DNA of 64,000 nucleotides, taken from contig OX365947.1 of NCBI GenBank assembly GCA_947247005.1, positions 4,044,530 through 4,108,529 of the forward strand, read 5' to 3'. Shown piece after piece: positions 50,391 through 58,995 of this stretch. The notes under the pieces are model-generated. The model ran no database searches. It had not been told where the DNA came from and saw only the letters and a list, made by a program, of their open reading frames with translations. Origin of the DNA: Spisula solida (taxonomy: Eukaryota; Mollusca; Bivalvia; Venerida; Mactridae). The position numbers and the translations under genes are program-made. Position 1 is the stretch's first letter; each line of letters opens with the position of its first letter.

Positions 50391-51415
50391 CTTGAATAGT
50401 AAGCTATTGCAAGAGAAATGTGATTTCTGATTTGCGCTGCAGCCTTTTTATAGGAAACGCGAGTAGTTGTAAATTAATTCATTTTTGACACGTAGAGTGA
50501 CTGAGATGACACGTTGATTAATTAACTCGTGTCGTTAACACTACAATGGCATCTGTTAATCGGTGATTAATCACCGTGACGTGTTTGATTAGATTAGTGT
50601 GTATTTGTCAAACATTCCACACATGACTGATCAGCAATATTGAACCTGTCAAGTTGGAAAATGGTCGCACAGTACTATAATTATTTAAGAAAAAACTTTA
50701 TTTAAAAAATTACAAAATATAAAAACAATTCAAATATACGTAAGCATTTAACATTGTATTACGAGAGACATTTGGCCCCTAAATAATTCAGTAATACACA
50801 AACTGACTTTATACGATTCAGTTAGGCAGCAGTTTAATAATACTATACTGCATCGCACAAGTTGTGTAATATATGATCCGCCATTTTATATTGCACCAGT
50901 TATAAGAACATGAGAAGGTTGTAATTTTCTATAAATAATGTTTGAAATAATCTAAATTTGCACATCGGCATACAAACGTTATATAAGACGTGTAAGTACG
51001 GAAAAAACGAACATTAAGCATGCATACTGGTGCGTTTTTGTTCTGAACTCATGTTTTATAGCATAACTGTAGTCGACATAATTGATATAACGTACTGTCC
51101 ATATTGTCGTAGGTGGCGTGTTCGCACACAAAATGCGCGTGTTTAAATGTGGAAGGTATAGAGAAATTGTGTGTGACACCATGACAGTCGCAAAATTGCG
51201 ACAATAACTATACTAATAATTTGCTACATATATACACGCATTGCGCCGCGCGCGTGTGTTTGTGTATTTACGAGTTTGTTTCAGACTATATCTAAGGTAG
51301 CTCGTGCGGGTGGGGTTTGACAGCTCATATAAGAAGTATTTCTTTCGAGAGAATTGGGTTGGCTCTAAAAAGGGCCGTTTGTGGAAAACGACGTGCGGTT
51401 TACATCCATGTAGAC

Positions 51416-51745
51416 TCAGTCAGTGTCCGATGAATACTCCGAATCGGAGCCCGACACTATCTCTACAGACTCGTCGAATAACTCACGGCGCAGCTCGGCG
51501 ACCTTGTCTGCCTTGGCGTAGGCATACTCGTAGTACATGTTCCTAGCACGCTCTATGACGGCCAGCTTCAAGCGCAAGTTGTAACGAAATGAGCGGTTGT
51601 TGCAACGCTTGGCCGCTTTGTAACGTTTCTGCACATCGCCGAGTCGCTGGTTGAGCATGACTATCTGATCGCAGGCCTTTCTAAAACGCCGCTCTGAATC
51701 GCTCAAAGTGAAACGCTTGTCAAGAGATTGAATTCGGGAAGGCAT
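51416..51745 (-). CDS. 109-aa array protein, copy 38
   Basis: Intact. R66, TCG. Hairpin 51361-51376. The TATA box has one extra A on the sense strand (51800-51808), shifting the array register by 1 bp. A spacer change near 51210 (AACTATACT) lies downstream. Confidence 0.75.
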   Translation of the reverse strand: MPSRIQSLDKRFTLSDSERRFRKACDQIVMLNQRLGDVQKRYKAAKRCNNRSFRYNLRLKLAVIERARNMYYEYAYAKADKVAELRRELFDESVEIVSGSDSEYSSDTD

Positions 51746-52771
51746 CTTGAATAGTAAGCTATTGCAAGAGAAATGTGATTTCTGATTTGCGCTGCAGCCT
51801 TTTTTATAGGAAACGCGAGTAGTTGTAAATTAATTCATTTTTGACACGTAGAGTGACTGAGATGACACGTTGATTAATTAACTCGTGTCGTTAACACTAC
51901 AATGGCATCTGTTAATCGGTGATTAATCACCGTGACGTGTTTGATTAGATTAGTGTGTATTTGTCAAACATTCCACACATGACTGATCAGCAATATTGAA
52001 CCTGTCAAGTTGGAAAATGGTCGCACAGTACTATAATTATTTAAGAAAAAACTTTATTTAAAAAATTACAAAATATAAAAACAATTCAAATATACGTAAG
52101 CATTTAACATTGTATTACGAGAGACATTTGGCCCCTAAATAATTCAGTAATACACAAACTGACTTTATACGATTCAGTTAGGCAGCAGTTTAATAATACT
52201 ATACTGCATCGCACAAGTTGTGTAATATATGATCCGCCATTTTATATTGCACCAGTTATAAGAACATGAGAAGGTTGTAATTTTCTATAAATAATGTTTG
52301 AAATAATCTAAATTTGCACATCGGCATACAAACGTTATATAAGACGTGTAAGTACGGAAAAAACGAACATTAAGCATGCATACTGGTGCGTTTTTGTTCT
52401 GAACTCATGTTTTATAGCATAACTGTAGTCGACATAATTGATATAACGTACTGTCCATATTGTCGTAGGTGGCGTGTTCGCACACAAAATGCGCGTGTTT
52501 AAATGTGGAAGGTATAGAGAAATTGTGTGTGACACCATGACAGTCGCAAAATTGCGACAATAACTGTACTAATAATTTGCTACATATATACACGCATTGC
52601 GCCGCGCGCGTGTGTTTGTGTATTTACGAGTTTGTTTCAGACTATATCTAAGGTAGCTCGTGCGGGTGGGGTTTGACAGCTCATATAAGAAGTATTTCTT
52701 TCGAGAGAATTGGGTTGGCTCTAAAAAGGGCCGTTTGTGGAAAACGACGTGCGGTTTACATCCATGTAGAC

Positions 52772-53101
52772 TCAGTCAGTGTCCGATGAATACTCCGAAT
52801 CGGAGCCCGACACTATCTCTACAGACTCGTCGAATAACTCACGGCGCAGCTCGGCGACCTTGTCTGCCTTGGCGTAGGCATACTCGTAGTACATGTTCCT
52901 AGCACGCTCTATGACGGCCAGCTTCAAGCGCAAGTTGTAACGAAATGAGCGGTTGTTGCAACGCTTGGCCGCTTTGTAACGTTTCTGCACATCGCCGAGT
53001 CGCTGGTTGAGCATGACTATCTGATCGCAGGCCTTTCTAAAACGCCGCTCTGAATCGCTCAAAGTGAAACGCTTGTCAAGAGATTGAATTCGGGAAGGCA
53101 T
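52772..53101 (-). CDS. 109-aa array protein, copy 39
   Basis: Intact. R66, TCG. Hairpin 52717-52732; TATA 53156-53163. Confidence 0.75.
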   Translation of the reverse strand: MPSRIQSLDKRFTLSDSERRFRKACDQIVMLNQRLGDVQKRYKAAKRCNNRSFRYNLRLKLAVIERARNMYYEYAYAKADKVAELRRELFDESVEIVSGSDSEYSSDTD

Positions 53102-54126
53102 CTTGAATAGTAAGCTATTGCAAGAGAAATGTGATTTCTGATTTGCGCTGCAGCCTTTTTATAGGAAACGCGAGTAGTTGTAAATTAATTCATTTTTGAC
53201 ACGTAGAGTGACTGAGATGACACGTTGATTAATTAACTCGTGTCGTTAACACTACAATGGCATCTGTTAATCGGTGATTAATCACCGTGACGTGTTTGAT
53301 TAGATTAGTGTGTATTTGTCAAACATTCCACACATGACTGATCAGCAATATTGAACCTGTCAAGTTGGAAAATGGTCGCACAGTACTATAATTATTTAAG
53401 AAAAAACTTTATTTAAAAAATTACAAAATATAAAAACAATTCAAATATACGTAAGCATTTAACATTGTATTACGAGAGACATTTGGCCCCTAAATAATTC
53501 AGTAATACACAAACTGACTTTATACGATTCAGTTAGGCAGCAGTTTAATAATACTATACTGCATCGCACAAGTTGTGTAATATATGATCCGCCATTTTAT
53601 ATTGCACCAGTTATAAGAACATGAGAAGGTTGTAATTTTCTATAAATAATGTTTGAAATAATCTAAATTTGCACATCGGCATACAAACGTTATATAAGAC
53701 GTGTAAGTACGGAAAAAACGAACATTAAGCATGCATACTGGTGCGTTTTTGTTCTGAACTCATGTTTTATAGCATAACTGTAGTCGACATAATTGATATA
53801 ACGTACTGTCCATATTGTCGTAGGTGGCGTGTTCGCACACAAAATGCGCGTGTTTAAATGTGGAAGGTATAGAGAAATTGTGTGTGACACCATGACAGTC
53901 GCAAAATTGCGACAATAACTGTACTAATAATTTGCTACATATATACACGCATTGCGCCGCGCGCGTGTGTTTGTGTATTTACGAGTTTGTTTCAGACTAT
54001 ATCTAAGGTAGCTCGTGCGGGTGGGGTTTGACAGCTCATATAAGAAGTATTTCTTTCGAGAGAATTGGGTTGGCTCTAAAAAGGGCCGTTTGTGGAAAAC
54101 GACGTGCGGTTTACATCCATGTAGAC

Positions 54127-54456
54127 TCAGTCAGTGTCCGATGAATACTCCGAATCGGAGCCCGACACTATCTCTACAGACTCGTCGAATAACTCACGGC
54201 GCAGCTCGGCGACCTTGTCTGCCTTGGCGTAGGCATACTCGTAGTACATGTTCCTAGCACGCTCTATGACGGCCAGCTTCAAGCGCAAGTTGTAACGAAA
54301 TGAGCGGTTGTTGCAACGCTTGGCCGCTTTGTAACGTTTCTGCACATCGCCGAGTCGCTGGTTGAGCATGACTATCTGATCGCAGGCCTTTCTAAAACGC
54401 CGCTCTGAATCGCTCAAAGTGAAACGCTTGTCAAGAGATTGAATTCGGGAAGGCAT
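54127..54456 (-). CDS. 109-aa array protein, copy 40 (last in the array)
   Basis: Intact. R66, TCG. Hairpin 54072-54087; TATA 54511-54518. About 720 bp of unit sequence lies upstream of its ATG before the array ends at 55177, so the edge copy keeps its full promoter. Confidence 0.75.
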   Translation of the reverse strand: MPSRIQSLDKRFTLSDSERRFRKACDQIVMLNQRLGDVQKRYKAAKRCNNRSFRYNLRLKLAVIERARNMYYEYAYAKADKVAELRRELFDESVEIVSGSDSEYSSDTD

Positions 54457-54518
54457 CTTGAATAGTAAGCTATTGCAAGAGAAATGTGATTTCTGATTTG
54501 CGCTGCAGCCTTTTTATA

Positions 54519-55177
54519 GGAAACGCGAGTAGTTGTAAATTAATTCATTTTTGACACGTAGAGTGACTGAGATGACACGTTGATTAATTAACTCGTGTCG
54601 TTAACACTACAATGGCATCTGTTAATCGGTGATTAATCACCGTGACGTGTTTGATTAGATTAGTGTGTATTTGTCAAACATTCCACACATGACTGATCAG
54701 CAATATTGAACCTGTCAAGTTGGAAAATGGTCGCACAGTACTATAATTATTTAAGAAAAAACTTTATTTAAAAAATTACAAAATATAAAAACAATTCAAA
54801 TATACGTAAGCATTTAACATTGTATTACGAGAGACATTTGGCCCCTAAATAATTCAGTAATACACAAACTGACTTTATACGATTCAGTTAGGCAGCAGTT
54901 TAATAATACTATACTGCATCGCACAAGTTGTGTAATATATGATCCGCCATTTTATATTGCACCAGTTATAAGAACATGAGAAGGTTGTAATTTTCTATAA
55001 ATAATGTTTGAAATAATCTAAATTTGCACATCGGCATACAAACGTTATATAAGACGTGTAAGTACGGAAAAAACGAACATTAAGCATGCATACTGGTGCG
55101 TTTTTGTTCTGAACTCATGTTTTATAGCATAACTGTAGTCGACATAATTGATATAACGTACTGTCCATATTGTCGTA
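54519..55177. repeat. Truncated terminal unit of the array
   Basis: Promoter and spacer part of a unit up to 'TTGTCGTA'; the rest of the spacer and the next gene are missing. The break is clean, with no decay towards the edge. Confidence 0.9.
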
Positions 55178-55600
55178 CCCTTCCCGAAGAAAAACACACT
55201 TTTACCAAAAACTCACTTAAAACCAACTTATTAGTGGGTTTTTCCTGCGTTTTTTGACAAAAGTATGCTAAAAGCGAGTTTTTCTTGGGTTTTTTGACAA
55301 TAAGTGTGTTTTTTGTTGGCTAAAGTGGGTCTTTTTATCAAATAAGTTGGTTTAAGTGCGTCTTTTAGTACAGGAAGTGTGTTTTTGTTGGTCTTTTCAT
55401 AAATGAAGTTGGTTAAAGTGGGTCTTTAACGAAAATAAGTTGGCTAAAGTGCGTCTTTTGAATAATGGTATTCTCAGAAGTGGGTTAAAGTGGGTTTTAA
55501 GTTGGTCTTTTACATTTTTGATAATTTTTCGTTAGTTGAGCTTCGCATTAAAAAGACTCACTTAAAACCCACTTCTGAAGGAAGTTGGTCTTTTGTTTTG
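55178..55600. repeat. Degenerate AAGTGGGT/AAGTTGGT short-motif repeat abutting the array
   Basis: Many imperfect copies of AAGT(G/T)GGT followed by T-rich runs, in both orientations (ACTCACTTAAAACCCACTT at the right is the complement of the main motif). TCAGAAGTGGGTT (55474-55486) is perfectly inverted at 55566-55578. No coding signal. It may be a decayed minisatellite or an inverted-repeat element beginning CCCTTCCCGAAG. Confidence 0.6.
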
Positions 55601-55856
55601 AAATGTTGACATTCACTGAACACAAGATCTTAGATCTACTCATATGTCTCATAGTTCGAATGTAACGCATGATCTATCACGTATATTCTCATTTGGTATT
55701 TTAATTGGTGTTTATGCATGGTAATATGTTTTTTAATTTTCACAAAGGACATGTTATTTAAAGTCCTTCATGTAAATTAAATATCCTGTGCTAAAAACAA
55801 CGGACCTTATTTTTTTAATGCCGCCGCGCGCAGTTGAAATATGGCTGGCATATGTG

Positions 55857-55925
55857 TGCCTCCGCCCGGATTTGAACCCGGTCGCCAACTTCACTGTCTA
55901 GTGTATTTGACAGCATCATGTAAAT
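55857..55925 (-). repeat. tRNA-like fossil (SINE-type, class II tRNA shape)
   Basis: The minus strand ends in a tRNA-like 3' half: T-arm with B box GGTTCAAATCC (55868-55878), GGAGGCA acceptor end, a short variable arm GTTGGCGAC and a degraded anticodon arm (CACTAGACAGTG, loop too short). The 5' half is poorly preserved. Best read as a decayed Leu/Ser-like tRNA or a SINE head, not a working gene. Confidence 0.5.
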
Positions 55926-55940
55926 ATACAACAACCCATA

Positions 55941-56094
55941 TTAGAATATAACCTACATTATGAGCCAATGAAAACGTCGCATTTTCGCGGTTAAATGAAA
56001 ATTTAATAATTAAAATTTTCTCTTAACAGACTTGACGTCTTGCGTTGGCGCTAATTCCTATCCGCCAATCAGAATGCAGAATGTTATATTCTAA
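55941..56094. mobile_element. 154-bp MITE-like element
   Basis: Perfect 12-bp terminal inverted repeats: TTAGAATATAAC (55941-55952) and GTTATATTCTAA (56083-56094). Subterminal similarity continues (CCAAT on the left, ATTGG on the complement of the right). No ORF. The superfamily is unclear and no target duplication is obvious. Confidence 0.5.
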
Positions 56095-56096
56095 GT

Positions 56097-56202
56097 TAGT
56101 TAGAACATATTAAGTAAATTTTAATGACTAAAAAGGCCTCGCTTCGCTTTGCTCGCTCCGCCCTTTTTAATCATTAAAATTTACTTAATATGTTCTAACT
56201 AT
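56097..56202. repeat. Hairpin with 40-bp arms and a CpG-rich loop
   Basis: The left arm (56097-56136) and right arm (56162-56201) are complementary with a single mismatch. The 25-nt loop (56137-56161) is made of CTCGCT/CTTCGCT repeats. It starts 2 bp after the preceding MITE-like element, so it is probably a second or composite foldback element. Confidence 0.75.
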
Positions 56203-56287
56203 AACATAACATTAAAATTAATATAAATTATATTGGTAATGACGAATGCAACATATCGAACTATACGTATATGATTACCGAGGGGTG

Positions 56288-56445
56288 AAAAGCTTATCAA
56301 TAAGCTTCAGTTTAGCTTATTCATATAAATGCAAAGTCCTGCAAACGCATTTATAATGTTTCACTCAGTTTAAACTGATTGGGCTGAATCCGAATGTATT
56401 ACATAGGCTTTCTTATCTGCCTATGTTACAGTCGCAACTGTATTT
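56288..56445. repeat. Cluster of five small hairpins or palindromes
   Basis: In order: AAGCTTATcaATAAGCTT (56290-56307), TATAAATGC/GCATTTATA (56324-56332 and 56347-56355), CAGTTTAAACTG (56366-56377), ACATAGGC/GCCTATGT (56401-56408 and 56419-56426), TACAGTcgcaACTGTA (about 56427-56442). No ORF spans them. Confidence 0.6.
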
Positions 56446-56925
56446 CACGCGGTACTACATGTATAAATAAAACACTGATATATTACACAGTAAGCGGTCC
56501 AGGTAAAATAGATATGGGTGGTGGATTATATTTTTGACAACGTGGCATGTGTAATATATACATTATGACATAATTGATCACGTGTTGCACAAAATCCAGA
56601 CAATTTCCCAGCGTGTGGTCTGTTTAATTTGCCTATGGCTATAAAACACGGCATCTTTGAACAGTGATTTACACATTCCGAACTGTATGTCACGTGGGGC
56701 TATAGATAAAACATTAAGATAATTACACAATAATCGGTCCAGGCTTAATCAACTGCCCAATTAAAATATAGATAAGGGTGGTAGCTAGATTAAAAAATTG
56801 ACCACGTGACATGTTTGGATCCATATGATATAGCTTGTTGGTCACTTGCGACAATACAGAAAACAGCGAGTGGTCCTGTACACAATGCTTTGACTTAAAT
56901 TGATCGAGTAAATTGATTGTAATCA
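56436..56925. repeat. Diverged 245-bp tandem duplication
   Basis: 56436-56680 and 56681-56925 align over their length. Shared landmarks: AACTGTAT(T/G)TCACG, ATAAAACA, TTACACA(G/A)TAA followed by CGGTCCAGG, AAAATA followed by GATA and GGGTGGT, ATTGAC/TTTGACAACGTG-like blocks and a (C/G)AGTGGTC-like end. Substantially diverged, so old. The 67-codon minus-strand reading frame inside the second copy is not conserved in the first. Confidence 0.6.
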
Positions 56926-56929
56926 ATGA

Positions 56930-57570
56930 AAGCTACGTTGAAAATAATCTGGAAATATTTTTTTTATTATACACGATATGACTTCCCGTCAATTTTTGTC
57001 ATGCACTTAGGCTACATAGTTGACGTAATTTTAGTTCGGTAGCATTATTTTTAAGCGCTAAATATGAGCTGACACATATACATGTATATACAAAAATGTA
57101 CATGTAATAAATGTCTATGTAAATATATCTTCGATTTAAGATTTAAAGACACGCTTTTTTATGATTGAGTTTGATATCTACACAATATAGTTTTGTTACT
57201 TAGTAGCTATAAAGATCTTACAGTATTATTTGGTAGCTAAGTGTTCACAAATTGACATTTAAAGTCACGAAGTAGGCCTATTTATTCTGGTTTATTCTCG
57301 CACGTTATTTTTTTCGACTTCGCGGTTTATATTATGATTTATGCAGTGTGCTACATTTTCAATATGTGTTGGCGTCTCCTTATTCATTATGAATGATATA
57401 GAATGTATTTGATAAAAACTTACTTGGCCAGAGAATTAAAAGAAGTATTGTAATAGCCTACACTGACTAACCTACACTAAATACCGAAACTAGAATTTGT
57501 ATACAATATATAAATCACTCACATTAATTAACCTAGGGGAAAACAGAATAACTATTAATTTTTCATAAGC
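56930..57570. other. AT-rich unique sequence, nothing recognised
   Basis: No ORF, repeat structure, tRNA or recognisable element was seen on either strand. Confidence 0.6.
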
Positions 57571-57705
57571 ATTCGCGAATACCGATCGGAGATTTTATCT
57601 ATGATGCTGGAACCGAAGTAGCGATACACGGTCCGGAATTACGGGTTTTAGCATCTCGCCCATGGATTTGTTATCGTTTCCGGCGGAAAATTTGAATCGA
57701 ACAAA
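57570..57705. other. CpG-rich patch in AT-rich surroundings
   Basis: Contains many CG dinucleotides (ATTCGCGAATACCGATCGG, CCGGAATTACGGG, TTTCCGGCGGAAAA with an ETS-like CCGGAA). On the minus strand a 22-codon frame opens at the CCATGGGCGAG near 57661. It could be a promoter or first exon, or just a fragment of an unknown repeat. Confidence 0.25.
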
Positions 57706-57734
57706 TCGAAATTCAATGTTTTATAAGGTAATAA

Positions 57735-58140
57735 TCAATTTGTTGTGGTATTTATGTATTGTTTTATCACAAATTAAGAACTACACATATTTTGGCACCC
57801 TCCAACTATAAACAGGCCTGTGATTCTTTCTCCTTCAGGCTGATTCCATTTTCAAAGTTTTTGTCTCAAATCTTCGAAACAAAATGGTTCAGATTCAGAC
57901 TTTCAGTGTGACCAGACAGCCAAACTGTTTCTAAGTGTGCTGCATTTTTATTTCTGACAGTCCAGCAAGTGTACTTTAACACGTCGAGATGGTTTCACTA
58001 CAATGTGGCCTACTCCGAAGAAATTATTTTTTCAAGTGGGTGGGGTAATGTTTTCCAGACTTTATCAAAGTTTATGCTCTGAGCAATCACAGGCTTGTAT
58101 GTCACGGTCTGAACCTGTTCACAGTATGTGTGAGGGAGTG
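57735..58140. other. Intergenic stretch without a supported gene
   Basis: Only a weak possible exon after a good acceptor at 57838 (see rejected items). A 60-codon plus-strand frame from 58003 runs into the tRNA-like sequence and is not credible as a gene. Confidence 0.5.
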
Positions 58141-58147
58141 TGTAGGC

Positions 58148-58220
58148 AGCCGGCTAGCTCAGTCGGTAGAGCATTCGCCCTGTAAGCGAAGGGTCCCGGG
58201 TTCGAGCCCCGGTCTGGTTG
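58148..58220 (+). tRNA. tRNA-Thr(UGU)-like sequence, probably a SINE head
   Basis: A full cloverleaf can be drawn. Acceptor arm with G-U pairs and one mismatch (AGCCGGC with TCTGGTT). D arm with A box TAGCTCAGTCGG (58155-58166). Perfect anticodon stem TTCGC/GCGAA around loop CCTGTAA (anticodon UGU at 58181-58183). T arm with B box GGTTCGAGCCC. A T5 terminator follows at 58225-58229. Position 33 is C instead of the near-universal U, and the acceptor is imperfect, so a working tRNA is doubtful. The downstream TTTCTCACCCTG resembles tRNA-derived SINE bodies I associate with bivalves (from memory, not checked). Confidence 0.6.
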
Positions 58221-58351
58221 CACATTTTTCTCACCCTGTAAAATACTGACTTCTGTGATTTTGTTGTCCATACATTGGGTTTGAACATTCACTAATAGTG
58301 ATAATAATTTAAATTTTATTTTTTAGACCACATACACTTCTGGGTCTGGCT

Positions 58352-58366
58352 CCCCCCCCCCCCCCC
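58352..58366 (+). repeat. Poly(C) tract of 15 followed by (CA)n
   Basis: Uninterrupted C15 followed by a short ACACACA run: a simple repeat, and the length may be unreliable in an assembly. Confidence 0.85.
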
Positions 58367-58427
58367 ACACACAAACATTATTAAACGTATCTGGGACATA
58401 TATCCTTCTTTCCTATGGTTTCATCCT

Positions 58428-58991
58428 TTCCTATGGTTTCAGCCACCCCCTTATTTTGAAAAATATAGCCCAAAGAGTGGAAATTTTTACTCCAGTATGA
58501 GGATTGCATGAAAAAACTAGGATACACTTCCCAATATTGTTCATGAATCAATGTTTATGAAATTAAGCCGTTTTAAGTGATTTTGTAACAAAAAGTAGAA
58601 AAAATGTGACTTTTTTGTGGGCCTCTTGAAAAAACAGGGTGCTTCACTCTCTGCAGGCATTGGGTGTAAATAAATTTATGTAAAACATTAGTTGACATGT
58701 TGATGTACATTACCTAAAAATATTTCACTTTGAATCCTTCAAAAAATACAATTTCTTGGACGTTCAACTAGAGTGGCCGAAACCATAGGAAACACTATAA
58801 AATTAAGACAAACCTACCCCTGGTCAGTTAAATAGCTATATTTTTACAAAAAGACTACCCAGACCAAATAGTTTGGTCAATTTGTTAAGATAAAAGACTA
58901 ACTATAACACTCTAAACATTTTTCAAGCTTGCAAAAACATATTTTGGCAAACATAGGATGTTGATTCTTAAGTGGCTGAAACCATAGGAAA
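58428..58991. mobile_element. Candidate element bounded by inverted CTATGGTTTC motifs
   Basis: TTTCCTATGGTTTCAGCCAC (58428-58447) occurs inverted at 58773-58792 (one mismatch) and exactly at 58972-58991. A shorter direct copy lies just upstream at 58410-58422. Either inverted copy could be the right terminus, giving a 365-bp or 564-bp non-autonomous element. No target duplication recognised and no ORF. Confidence 0.4.
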
Positions 58992-58995
58992 AGAG

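Larger units (their letters stand above)
1..55177. repeat. Tandem array of a 1,355-bp gene-bearing unit (about 40.7 copies)
   Basis: The same 1,355-bp sequence repeats head to tail from the window start to 55177, where identity stops abruptly after 'TTGTCGTA'. ORF starts recur every 1,355 bp with three exceptions: +2 bp (extra TA at 5031-5032), +9 bp (TTATATATA at about 17321-17329) and +1 bp (extra T in the TATA box at 51800). Units differ by only a few substitutions. In transcription order on the minus strand a unit holds about 850 bp of AT-rich spacer, a promoter palindrome, a TATA box, a 109-codon ORF, a histone-type 3' hairpin and a purine-rich downstream element. The array is open at the left, so the true copy number is unknown. 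The arrangement resembles tandem histone or 5S gene clusters more than a non-coding satellite. Confidence 0.99.

Noticed and set aside
1..55177. Array as a CRISPR or bacterial gene cluster
   Set aside because: The unit is 1,355 bp with no short direct repeats and unique spacers, the promoter is a eukaryotic TATA type, and the surroundings are animal-type repeats.
1..55177. Array as core histone, 5S or snRNA repeat
   Set aside because: The 109-aa product does not resemble H1, H2A, H2B, H3 or H4, and I saw no 5S or U-snRNA sequence in the unit.
56723..56926. 67-codon minus-strand frame
   Set aside because: It lies in the second copy of the 245-bp duplication and is not kept in the first copy.
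57839..57934. 31-codon open frame after a strong acceptor (TTCTTTCTCCTTCAG)
   Set aside because: No donor or partner exon was found, and a frame of this length arises often by chance.
58003..58185. 60-codon plus-strand frame
   Set aside because: It ends inside the tRNA-like sequence and has no gene-like features.
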